The position numbers and the translations under genes were made by a program. A model generated the notes under the pieces. That model did not search any database, had not been told where the DNA came from, and worked only from the letters and a program-made list of their open reading frames with translations. A stretch of DNA of 22,125 nucleotides, taken from the NCBI GenBank assembly GCA_018715225.1, contig DVMB01000048.1, positions 1-22,125 on the forward strand, given 5' to 3'. Shown one piece after another: positions 15,360 to 21,641 of this stretch; position 1 is the stretch's first letter; the number at the start of each line of letters is the position of its first letter. The stretch is from Candidatus Onthoplasma faecigallinarum (GTDB taxonomy: Bacteria; Bacillota; Clostridia; Christensenellales; UBA1242).

Positions 15360-15659
15360 TTATGAAACCAAAAACGCTACATAGTAAATATGACAATCTT
15401 CCAAATCAAGTTTGTCTATTTCACTTTTGAAAATATTTTGAAGCCAGGCTATTTTTAGTTTTCTTCTATCTAATCTTCTGCGAGATGATCTTTTAGTTCA
15501 TCTTTCCTCTGCTGTGTTTGCTTCATCAAATAGTCTAACACCCCAAAGTTTTTTGCCTTTTGTTTTAATTATATTATAATTTTCGTCTGTTACTGCATAA
15601 CCGCAACTATTGGTTCCTATGTCAAATCCTACATAATACTTTTTTTTAACTTCTTCCAT
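15360..15659 (-). pseudogene. cas9: Type II Cas9 remnant: N-terminal RuvC-I motif and bridge helix
   Basis: Reading the minus strand from the ATG at 15659 gives MEEVKKKYYVGFDIGTNSCG, then YAVTDENYNIIK, WGVRLFDEANTAEER, a TGA stop at codon 54 (15498-15500), then in frame TKRSSRRRLDRRKLK and a final TAA at 15360-15362. This is the Cas9 N-terminus: RuvC-I (Asp13 is the catalytic aspartate), the GVRLF/AEER segment and the arginine-rich bridge helix. Full Cas9 has over 1,000 residues; only 99 codons remain. The TGA replaces an expected Arg of AEERR, consistent with CGA to TGA. The last codons (EDCHIYYVAFL) might come from a later helical region (DxRxxYLA-type) joined by deletion. A good AAGGAG and a promoter are still present. 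No cas1, cas2, csn2 or CRISPR array is in the window. Confidence 0.88.
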
Positions 15660-15665
15660 TCTTTG

Positions 15666-15694
15666 TTGACTCCTTGTTTCTTATATGGTATAAT
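15666..15694 (+). promoter_or_regulatory. tracrRNA promoter
   Basis: TTGACT (15666-15671), 17-bp spacer, consensus TATAAT (15689-15694); predicted start near 15701. It points away from the Cas9 remnant. Its -10 overlaps the cas9 -10 on the other strand. Confidence 0.75.
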
Positions 15695-15722
15695 TATATT
15701 TAGAATAACATAACGAGTTCAA
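15693..15722 (-). promoter_or_regulatory. cas9 remnant promoter
   Basis: Minus strand TTGAAC (15717-15722), 18-bp spacer, TATAAT (15693-15698), then AAGGAG before the ATG at 15659. The -35 lies inside the tracrRNA anti-repeat and the -10 shares bases with the tracrRNA -10. Confidence 0.55.
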
Positions 15723-15786
15723 ATAAATTTATTCTAATCATTGCACAGCGGTGCCCTAAATAAAGCCTGTAATGGCTTTATTTTTG
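15701..15786 (+). ncRNA. Orphan tracrRNA gene of the lost type II CRISPR system
   Basis: An 86-base element directly upstream of the Cas9 remnant, on the opposite strand. It has the tracrRNA layout: an anti-repeat (TAGAATAACATAACGAGTTC), a nexus-like AATAAATTTATTC, a small hairpin GCAC-AGCG-GTGC (15743-15754), and a T-tailed terminator stem AAATAAAGCC/GGCTTTATTT (15758-15767/15774-15783). The GAGTTCAAATAA core resembles anti-repeats that pair with type II-A repeats beginning GTTTGA. The promoter is near consensus. No repeat able to pair with it was seen in this window. An inverted repeat, TTAGAATAA/TTATTCTAA (15700-15708/15729-15737), could also fold the anti-repeat back on the nexus. Confidence 0.78.
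15758..15785 (+). terminator. tracrRNA terminator
   Basis: Ten-base-pair stem AAATAAAGCC / GGCTTTATTT with loop TGTAAT, ending in TTTTT. Confidence 0.8.
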
Positions 15787-15848
15787 TTGTTTAAGAAAAC
15801 CACGGGATTGTCCCGTGGTTCCAAAGCGGTTAACCTTTGACCAAAAAT

Positions 15849-15903
15849 ACCTCCTATGTTAAGATTAATTTGTAGTCTACGCAAATTAATAAACATAGGA
15901 GGT
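15849..15903 (+). promoter_or_regulatory. Hairpin that hides the tnpA ribosome binding site
   Basis: ACCTCCTATGTT (15849-15860) pairs perfectly with AACATAGGAGGT (15892-15903), which holds the tnpA AGGAGG. Inside it ATTAATTTG (15864-15872) pairs with CAAATTAAT (15882-15890). IS200 transposase is known to be held down by such a leader structure. Confidence 0.75.
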
Positions 15904-15908
15904 TTAAT

Positions 15909-16367
15909 ATGTCAATTGACACAAATAGTTTAGCACATACGACTTGGAATTGCAAGTATCACATTGTTTTTGCTCCTAAATATAGAAGAAAAGTTTTCTA
16001 CGGTCAAAAACGTAGAGAAATAGGTGCAATTCTAAGGCGTTTGTGCGAGTTTAAGCAAGTAAATATAATAGAGGCTGAGGTATGTCCTGACCATGTACAT
16101 ATGTTAGTGGAGATACCACCAAAACTTTCGGTGTCTGGGTTTATGGGATATTTTTAAAATGTAAGAGTTATGGTATTAATATACCAACAATTTACGAATT
16201 TGTTTTTAAAATATAGACACCGGGAGTTTTGGTGTACAGGATATTATGTAGATACGGTAGGGAAGAACACGAAAAAGATAAAGGAATATATTGCGAACCA
16301 ATATAGGGTAGATAAAATGACAGAACAGATGACGATAGCGGAAGCAATAGATCCATTTAAGAAATAA
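15909..16367 (+). pseudogene. tnpA: IS200/IS605 TnpA (Y1 HUH transposase), interrupted
   Basis: The first 82 codons give a normal TnpA N-terminus (AHTTWNCKYHIVFAPKYRRK) with the HUH metal motif in CPDHVHMLVEIPPK. A TAA stop at 16155-16157 follows MGYF. After it, in the same frame, the rest of the domain continues: KYRHREFWCTGYYVDTVGKN and IKEYIANQ with the catalytic tyrosine, ending DPFKK. The bases between read best as GYLKCKS in another frame, so two indels that cancel (about +2 T in the T run near 16150 and +1 near 16168) explain the stop. The HUH and tyrosine halves are thus on separate pieces, so the gene is probably dead. AGGAGG (15897-15902) is a strong ribosome site buried in the leader hairpin. 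Confidence 0.85.
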
Positions 16368-16504
16368 GGCGGTTCGCAATACGCACAAGTAGACTACGCA
16401 TTTATGCGTGTGCTAGAGCAAGGGGTTTTACCCCTATTTGAAAAACCACGGGTTTACCCGTGGATTTTTATTTGTATAATAACCTCCTTATAGTCTGGTG
16501 GTTT

Positions 16505-16533
16505 CATAAAAAAACCACCAGGTACACTGGTGG
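16505..16533 (-). terminator. Terminator for the metG/small membrane protein operon
   Basis: On the minus strand CCACCAG-TGTAC-CTGGTGG is followed directly by TTTTTTT. The CTGGTGG arm can pair instead with a second CCACCAG copy farther downstream (plus-strand 16495-16504/16512-16521), giving two exclusive hairpins. Confidence 0.72.
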
Positions 16534-16586
16534 ATTTGTATTATCATCTTTGTGTAGCGAAACTAATTTTTGGTATATATTTTAAT

Positions 16587-16865
16587 TTATAGCATTACAA
16601 CAATCAATACTATGGCTGTAACTATTGAAATCAAAAGTAATATAAGACTAATAATCAAAGCAACTTTTCCTATGACATGGTTGTTGATTTTCCTTTGGAA
16701 AGTGGCGAATGAGATTGAGTCTAGCAATAACATCAGCCCTATGAAAGCGAATGCATAGAACACAATGGCACCGAATAGAGACATGACAGGGAATGAGTAA
16801 TTACCAGCCAATGATTCATTGATGTTCTGTGCTAAAACTGTTGCTATAGCAAACATTGCAATCAA
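16587..16865 (-). CDS. Small three-helix membrane protein of unknown function
   Basis: About 92 residues: a hydrophobic N-terminus (LIAMFAIATVLAQ), a membrane helix near residues 27-50 (FGAIVFYAFAFIGLMLL), a short basic loop (FQRKINNHVIGK) and a C-terminal helix of almost pure I/L/V. I do not recognise a family. The start is uncertain: TTG at 16865 has AGGA nine bases upstream, and the frame stays open and hydrophobic (KIVGTVLL) back to a stop right after metG, so an unusual start or a lost start codon is possible. It lies 36 bases downstream of metG on the same strand and ends before a strong minus-strand terminator, so it is probably co-transcribed with metG. Confidence 0.6.
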   Translation of the reverse strand: MIAMFAIATVLAQNINESLAGNYSFPVMSLFGAIVFYAFAFIGLMLLLDSISFATFQRKINNHVIGKVALIISLILLLISIVTAIVLIVVML

Positions 16866-16901
16866 TAAAACAGTTCCTACAATTTTGATTTTTAATTATT
16901 T

Positions 16902-18509
16902 TTATTTATTAATTGGCTGAAGTCTTTCGAATAGTAAATCGTTGTTTTGAACTTGTAAATCTTTTCCTATATCTATTGGGTGCCATACAAACTCTTTCTT
17001 TAGGGCTAATTTTTCTTGAATTTTTGTGCAGGTCGATGGGATAAATGGAGCAAGCAAGTTCGCAATATTTGCCATCATGTAGACACAGGTATAAGTGGTG
17101 TTGTTGAAGCCTTCTATATTTTCTATGACTTGTATCCAAGGTTTTTGTTCATCATAGAATTTGTTGCCAGCACTGACATATGCCATTGCAGTTTCGATCG
17201 CTGACCTTAGTTTCCCTTCTTCTATCAACTGACCAACTTTTTCAAAAGTCTCTGTAGTCAATTCTTTGATTTTTTCGTCAACTATGCCGTTTGGGATTTT
17301 ACCCTCAAATTTTTTGTTGATGTATGATAAATTTCTATTGATAAAATTACCTAATACGCCTACGAGGAATTTGTTGTGAACTTGGATAAAATCATTTAGG
17401 CTGAAATTGATATCCTTTGTCTCTGGGCCATTTGCTAACATATAGTATCTAATTGAATCTTTTGGAAACAATGATACCAATTCATTTATGCTAATCAAAT
17501 TTCCTTTGCTCTTGGACATCTTTTCATTGTTCATGTTGACATATTCGCAAGAAATTATATAGTCAGGTAGATTGTAACCTCTATCAATAGACATGATGAG
17601 GGCAGGGAATATGACTGTATGGAAAGGAATGTTATCTTTGCCGTGAGCGTAGTATGATATCACATTACCATCTTTAATAAATTCGTTGAAATCTATGTTC
17701 CTGCTCTCTGCCACTTTTTGAGCGGTAGTAAGGTAGCCCATTACCGCTTCTATCCAAACATAGATCTTCTTATCATCATACCCATCAAAAGGAACCGGAA
17801 TTCCCCATGTCAGTTGTCTAGTCACTGCACGGTCAATTAAGCCCATGTCCAAAAATTTGTTGGTCTCGCTCGTGGCATTAGCACGCCATTGACCAGCACG
17901 CTTTTCATTCAATGCTTTGATCTTATCTTGAAATTTTGATAGGGCAAAGTATAGATGTCTATTTGGTTTTTTGATCGTTGGGGAAGAGCATATGCTACAT
18001 TTTTTGTTCAAAACTTCGTCCGCATTCAAAGTGGCTAGACAGTTATCACATTGGTCGCCCTTGGCAACTCCACCGCAATGTGGACAGGTACCGACGATCT
18101 CTCTATCCGATAGGAATGTTTTACAATTTGGGCAATAATCTTGCATTTCATCTTTTTCATAGATGTATCCATTATCTTTTATGATCTTTAGATATTCTTG
18201 CACATGTTTTTCATGATACGGAGTCATTGTCGACGTGTATAGATCGTATGAAAAGTCTAGCTCGTTGAAATTTTTTACAAATTCGTTATGATAATGAGTC
18301 GCAATGCTTTCAGGTGTTACTCCCTCTTTTTTCGCCCTGACGGTTATAGGTGTTCCGTGTGAATCAGTGCCAGAGACGTAGATGACATTGTCTCCATGTT
18401 GCCTATAGTAACGTGCGATCGCATCGCCTGGCAACAACGCCGCCAAGTGTCCAACATGTAGCGAATTGTTGGCGTATGGCCATGCTCCACCTATCAATAT
18501 ATTTTTCAT
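16902..18509 (-). CDS. metG: Methionyl-tRNA synthetase
   Basis: A 535-residue class I synthetase that charges tRNA-Met. Landmarks: the HIGH motif as HVGH (18-21) after IGGAWPYANNSL, GTDSHGTP (47-54), four zinc-knuckle pairs (Cys126/129, 142/145, 154/157, 171/174), the WGIPVP region, and KMSKS (330-334) in NEKMSKSKGN, followed by the helical anticodon-binding domain. It ends without the C-terminal EMAP-like tRNA-binding domain that many Bacillota enzymes carry (about 650 residues). The start at 18509 is set by AGGAGG nine to fourteen bases upstream; a 40-residue N-terminal extension from 18629 is open but contains the promoter and is not coding. It is an essential chromosomal gene, so this window is unlikely to be an ordinary plasmid. 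Confidence 0.96.
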   Translation of the reverse strand: MKNILIGGAWPYANNSLHVGHLAALLPGDAIARYYRQHGDNVIYVSGTDSHGTPITVRAKKEGVTPESIATHYHNEFVKNFNELDFSYDLYTSTMTPYHEKHVQEYLKIIKDNGYIYEKDEMQDYCPNCKTFLSDREIVGTCPHCGGVAKGDQCDNCLATLNADEVLNKKCSICSSPTIKKPNRHLYFALSKFQDKIKALNEKRAGQWRANATSETNKFLDMGLIDRAVTRQLTWGIPVPFDGYDDKKIYVWIEAVMGYLTTAQKVAESRNIDFNEFIKDGNVISYYAHGKDNIPFHTVIFPALIMSIDRGYNLPDYIISCEYVNMNNEKMSKSKGNLISINELVSLFPKDSIRYYMLANGPETKDINFSLNDFIQVHNKFLVGVLGNFINRNLSYINKKFEGKIPNGIVDEKIKELTTETFEKVGQLIEEGKLRSAIETAMAYVSAGNKFYDEQKPWIQVIENIEGFNNTTYTCVYMMANIANLLAPFIPSTCTKIQEKLALKKEFVWHPIDIGKDLQVQNNDLLFERLQPINK

Positions 18510-18564
18510 TATTTGTCCTCCTAATGAGATAAATTTTATTTGATTTTGTTTAAATATGCTAATT

Positions 18565-18593
18565 ATTTTAGCACTATTTGTATATTTAGTCAA
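18565..18593 (-). promoter_or_regulatory. metG promoter with palindrome over the -10
   Basis: Minus strand TTGACT (18588-18593), 17-bp spacer, TAAAAT (18565-18570). The -10 lies in the palindrome TGCTAA-AATAA-TTAGCA, a possible operator. The leader is about 50 bases, too short for a T-box or SAM riboswitch. Confidence 0.7.
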
Positions 18594-18678
18594 CCGCTTT
18601 ATTTTATTATTTGAGTCATTTAAAAGCAACTTGTAGTTTAATTTATTTTTGCTATCAATTTTTGCTAAGAATATTGAC

Positions 18679-18707
18679 TTGACAATAATTTTTTGTACCT
18701 GTATTAT
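18679..18707 (+). promoter_or_regulatory. Promoter of the GT2/ABC exporter operon
   Basis: Consensus TTGACA (18679-18684), 17-bp spacer, TATTAT (18702-18707), with a leader of about 68 bases to the ATG at 18782. It is the best promoter match in the window and is divergent from metG. Confidence 0.75.
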
Positions 18708-18781
18708 ATATAAAAATATTGGGAAATTTAAAATTGTATTGAGTTTTTAATTTGATAGATTTTAATTAAATTGGAGTTTGG

Positions 18782-20029
18782 ATGTTGAGGTTATCTATTT
18801 TAATTTGTGTTTATAATGTTGAGAAAGATTTGTTTATTCAATGCCTCGACTCCATCTATTCTTCCACGTTGAAAGACTATGAAGTGATTGTAGTGGATGA
18901 TGGCTCAGGCGTCAATTATTTAGATTTAGTCGATAAATATAAATTTGATTATGTCAAATTAGAGAACAATACTGGCACATTGCATGCAAGAAGTGTGGCT
19001 ATAATGAGAGCAAAAGCTCCGCTAGTTTGCTTTGTCGATGCAGATGATATTGTATCATTTGATTACCTAGAGGCTCTTATGCAGAGGCAAGAAGAGACGG
19101 ACGCAGATATTGTGTTAAATGATTGGGCTTTCTTCACAAAAAATGTAAAATATTATTGTGAAAAGGATAGTACTATCAATTCAAATTTAGATCTACATCA
19201 TGACGAAATATTGTGGAAATATTTTTCGCAGCGAGGGCTAGAGCATTCGTATTATGTCCTTTGGAACAAAGTGTACAAGATGGACTTGTTGAAATCGGTC
19301 ATAAATGAGATAAACAAGCTGGATGTCAATGAGAAAATTATCTATGCGGAAGATGTCCTTATAAATTATTTTGCGTTCAAATTTGCTTCCCGCCTAGCAA
19401 ATGTACATTTAGGGTACTATTTTTATAGAGTACATTATAGTCAACAATCTAATGTGCAAGACGATACGAAATTATCTATGCAAATTAAAAATGTGGCAAA
19501 AGTTTTTTTATACATTGAAAAAGATCTAAAAAAATCAAATTTATATGATACACATAAGGATGATTTTATCAGTTGGATAACATTTGTCTATTCTTCACAA
19601 TGTTCAATTGCTGAAAAAAGGAAAAATATAGATTTGATAAATCTCATTAAAGCGAGTTATCCTGTCGAAAGATTGTCATATACAAGGAAGATCAACTCTC
19701 CTATATACAACAAACATGTTTTGTTGCCAAACAACCTAAATGAAATTGACAAAATTCTCAACAAAATTTATTATAGTAATAATCAGGTTGTAGTCTATTG
19801 TAAAAAGACAGGATATGCGTACAAACAATTGTGCGGAATGATTGATATATTAAAGAAACACAACATAATCTTGACGCACAACAAACGCACAAAGGCAGAA
19901 TTTGTGATGCCGAAAGAGAAAATAAAACTTGTACATAAAATTATACATAATTATTTTATCTATAGGTTGGGAGTAAAGCTTTTCCCAAAGGGAAGTAAAA
20001 TACGCCAAAGATTAAAATCAAAATTTTGA
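18782..20029 (+). CDS. GT2-family glycosyltransferase
   Basis: A 415-residue cytoplasmic GT-A enzyme: LSILICVYN start, EVIVVDDGSG (DD at 39-40), NNTGTLHARSVAI, FVDADD metal motif (86-89), and an acceptor-side YAEDVLINYF near residue 200. The C-terminal 170 residues are basic and unassigned, ending LFPKGSKIRQRLKSKF. It adds a sugar to the growing lipid-linked glycan; donor and linkage cannot be read. GGAG five bases upstream sets the start. It is the first gene of an operon with the ABC-2 permease (12 bases downstream) and its ATPase, which suggests its product is the glycan those proteins export. Confidence 0.87.
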   Translation: MLRLSILICVYNVEKDLFIQCLDSIYSSTLKDYEVIVVDDGSGVNYLDLVDKYKFDYVKLENNTGTLHARSVAIMRAKAPLVCFVDADDIVSFDYLEALMQRQEETDADIVLNDWAFFTKNVKYYCEKDSTINSNLDLHHDEILWKYFSQRGLEHSYYVLWNKVYKMDLLKSVINEINKLDVNEKIIYAEDVLINYFAFKFASRLANVHLGYYFYRVHYSQQSNVQDDTKLSMQIKNVAKVFLYIEKDLKKSNLYDTHKDDFISWITFVYSSQCSIAEKRKNIDLINLIKASYPVERLSYTRKINSPIYNKHVLLPNNLNEIDKILNKIYYSNNQVVVYCKKTGYAYKQLCGMIDILKKHNIILTHNKRTKAEFVMPKEKIKLVHKIIHNYFIYRLGVKLFPKGSKIRQRLKSKF

Positions 20030-20040
20030 CAGGAGAAAAA

Positions 20041-20850
20041 ATGACAGCATTAAAAAAATGGAGCAAAAACAGATATGTGCTCCATGAATTGATACGAAAA
20101 AAAATCAAAACTCAGTATAGAAATTCAATATTGGGTATTTTTTGGTCAATTCTAAATCCACTATTGCACATGTTAGTTATGTGGGTGGTGTTCAGTCAAT
20201 TTTTTGGCAGAAATGACCCAGTGTATCCAATTTATCTGTTGACTGGTAGTATTTTGTTTCAGTCTTTAAGAATGGCTACCGATGGTTCATTGAGTTCAAT
20301 TGTGGACAATCGTGGATTGCTCACCAAGGTTAAGATAGATACATACCTGTTTCCGTTGTCGTCGACATTGTCCGCTCTCATAAATTTTGCGTTTTCGTTG
20401 ATCTCGCTTTTAGTCATCATGTTGTGGATGCAGTTGGCTGGTGGGTATACTCTATATGGGTATCAAATATTGAGCATAATTTTGATGATGCCAGCGTTCT
20501 TGTTGTTTGAATATGGTATATCATTATTCTTGTCCGCTGTATATGTTTTCTGTAGAGATATCAAACATATTTATAGTGTATTCTTGACTCTGTGGACGTA
20601 TTGCACGCCTATATTCTATCAAATTGATAGGATAGACTCGTCTTCAATCTTAAATAAAATTTTGAGATTAAATCCAATGTATTATTTCCTAACATATTTT
20701 AGAGATGCGATGTATAATTGTTCGTATCTAGGTATGGGCATGCCTTCTTGGAAGATTTTGGGTCTACTGTATCTGTTTGGACTGATAAGCATTGCGATTG
20801 GTGCAATTTTCTACAATGCTTTGAAGAAGAAATTTTTGTTATATGTATAG
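20041..20850 (+). CDS. ABC-2 polysaccharide/teichoic-acid export permease (TagG/Wzm-type)
   Basis: A 269-residue integral membrane protein with about six helices. It opens with the amphipathic region typical of the family (ELIRKKIKTQYRNSILGIFW, then SILNPLLHMLVM) and contains the late motif YSVFLTLWTYCTPIFYQIDR and LNPMYYFLTYFRDAMY. It forms the channel through which undecaprenyl-linked glycan passes. I start at ATG 20041 because AGGAG (20031-20035) lies five bases upstream; an upstream TTG would overlap the previous gene by four bases and skip that site. The ATPase gene follows seven bases after the stop. This pair is equivalent to TagGH or Wzm/Wzt. Confidence 0.9.
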   Translation: MTALKKWSKNRYVLHELIRKKIKTQYRNSILGIFWSILNPLLHMLVMWVVFSQFFGRNDPVYPIYLLTGSILFQSLRMATDGSLSSIVDNRGLLTKVKIDTYLFPLSSTLSALINFAFSLISLLVIMLWMQLAGGYTLYGYQILSIILMMPAFLLFEYGISLFLSAVYVFCRDIKHIYSVFLTLWTYCTPIFYQIDRIDSSSILNKILRLNPMYYFLTYFRDAMYNCSYLGMGMPSWKILGLLYLFGLISIAIGAIFYNALKKKFLLYV

Positions 20851-20857
20851 GTGACAG

Positions 20858-21619
20858 ATGGAAGAAAAAAACAATGACTTTTTATTAAAAATAAAAGATC
20901 TCGATATGGAATTTAAAATCCCCGCATTGAAGTTTGACACCCTCAAGGAGAGGGTAATCAATTTGTTTAAACGCAAGAAGGCACCACCCAAAAGATTGAA
21001 AGTGCTAGAAAATATTAACTGCGAGATAAGAAAAGGGGAATCTCTTGGCGTCATAGGGCACAATGGAGCAGGAAAATCAACGCTGTTAAAATTGGTGGCT
21101 GGAATTTACAAGCCGACTAAAGGAGAAATCAAGTTGAACGGAAGTGTGGTTTTGTTAAACCTTGGAGCGGGGTTTGACATGGAGGCCACGGCTGAGGAAA
21201 ATATTTATCTAAATGGAGCGATTTTAGGCTTTAGCAGAAAAGAGATGAAAAAAAGATTCAATTCAATCATAGAGTTCGCTGAATTGCAAGATTTTGTAAA
21301 GATGCCACTCAAAAATTTTTCGTCAGGTATGATTTCCCGATTGGGGTTCAGTATAGCGATAGACATAAAACCCGATCTTCTTTTGGTGGACGAGGTCTTG
21401 TCCGTGGGAGACGCAAATTTCCAGAAAAAATGTATTGAAAAAATCAATAATTTGAAACAACAAGGGGTGTCATTCATGTTCGTGTCGCATAATATCAATC
21501 AAGTGAAAAATTTGTGCGAACATACGCTTTGGATAGAAAATTCAAAGGTCATGGGATATGGTCCAAGCAAAGAGGTGTGTAATAAATATATTGAATACTG
21601 TAATCAAAAAAAGATTTAG
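20858..21619 (+). CDS. ABC exporter ATPase (TagH/Wzt-type)
   Basis: A 253-residue nucleotide-binding subunit: Walker A GHNGAGKST (67-75), signature NFSSGM (153-158), Walker B LLLVDE (174-179), D-loop SVGD (182-185) and switch His211. The N-terminal 60 residues include the FDTLKERVINLFKRK segment characteristic of polysaccharide exporters. It powers the permease encoded just upstream. At this length it lacks the C-terminal carbohydrate-binding domain seen on O9a-type Wzt, so export need not depend on a capping sugar. The ribosome site is AGGTGA close to the ATG. The stop codon lies inside the terminator stem. Confidence 0.93.
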   Translation: MEEKNNDFLLKIKDLDMEFKIPALKFDTLKERVINLFKRKKAPPKRLKVLENINCEIRKGESLGVIGHNGAGKSTLLKLVAGIYKPTKGEIKLNGSVVLLNLGAGFDMEATAEENIYLNGAILGFSRKEMKKRFNSIIEFAELQDFVKMPLKNFSSGMISRLGFSIAIDIKPDLLLVDEVLSVGDANFQKKCIEKINNLKQQGVSFMFVSHNINQVKNLCEHTLWIENSKVMGYGPSKEVCNKYIEYCNQKKI

Positions 21620-21637
21620 TTAGGCTAAATCTTTTTT
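21607..21637. terminator. Bidirectional terminator, overlapping the ATPase stop codon
   Basis: Perfect 13-bp stem AAAAAAGATTTAG (21607-21619) / CTAAATCTTTTTT (21625-21637) with a five-base loop. The TAG stop (21617-21619) is part of it. It serves the exporter operon and the minus-strand GT4 gene ending at 21642. Confidence 0.85.
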
Positions 21638-21641
21638 CAAA

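Larger units (their letters stand above)
15795..16465 (+). mobile_element. IS200/IS605-family element, decayed (tnpA only)
   Basis: A roughly 0.7-kb element of IS200 type with one transposase gene and no tnpB. The ends carry matching subterminal hairpins: left AACCACGGGA-TTG-TCCCGTGGTT (15798-15820), right CCACGGG-TTTA-CCCGTGG (16446-16463). Smaller hairpins lie inside the right end (16396-16409 and AGGGG/CCCCT at 16421-16435). There are no terminal inverted repeats or target duplications, as expected for single-strand HUH transposition. The exact cleavage points cannot be fixed without an empty site. It lies just beyond the tracrRNA terminator. Confidence 0.82.

Noticed and set aside
15498..15500. 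TGA in the Cas9 remnant read as tryptophan (mollicute-type code)
   Set aside because: The conserved residue there is Arg, Trp elsewhere is TGG, and a real gene (18782-20029) ends in TGA.
15360..15659. Remnant of IscB or TnpB rather than Cas9
   Set aside because: The GVRLF and AEER segments between RuvC-I and the bridge helix, and the neighbouring tracrRNA, fit Cas9. The nearby IS200 belongs to a tnpA-only type.
16505..16533. Right end of a second IS200-like element
   Set aside because: It resembles the nearby IS end, but no matching left end or transposase exists, and a minus-strand terminator explains the hairpin and T run.
15341..16586. CRISPR array near the Cas9 remnant
   Set aside because: No regularly spaced repeats and no sequence complementary to the anti-repeat were found anywhere in the window.
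18510..18600. T-box or SAM riboswitch in front of metG
   Set aside because: A good promoter leaves only about 50 leader bases, with no conserved T-box or aptamer sequence.
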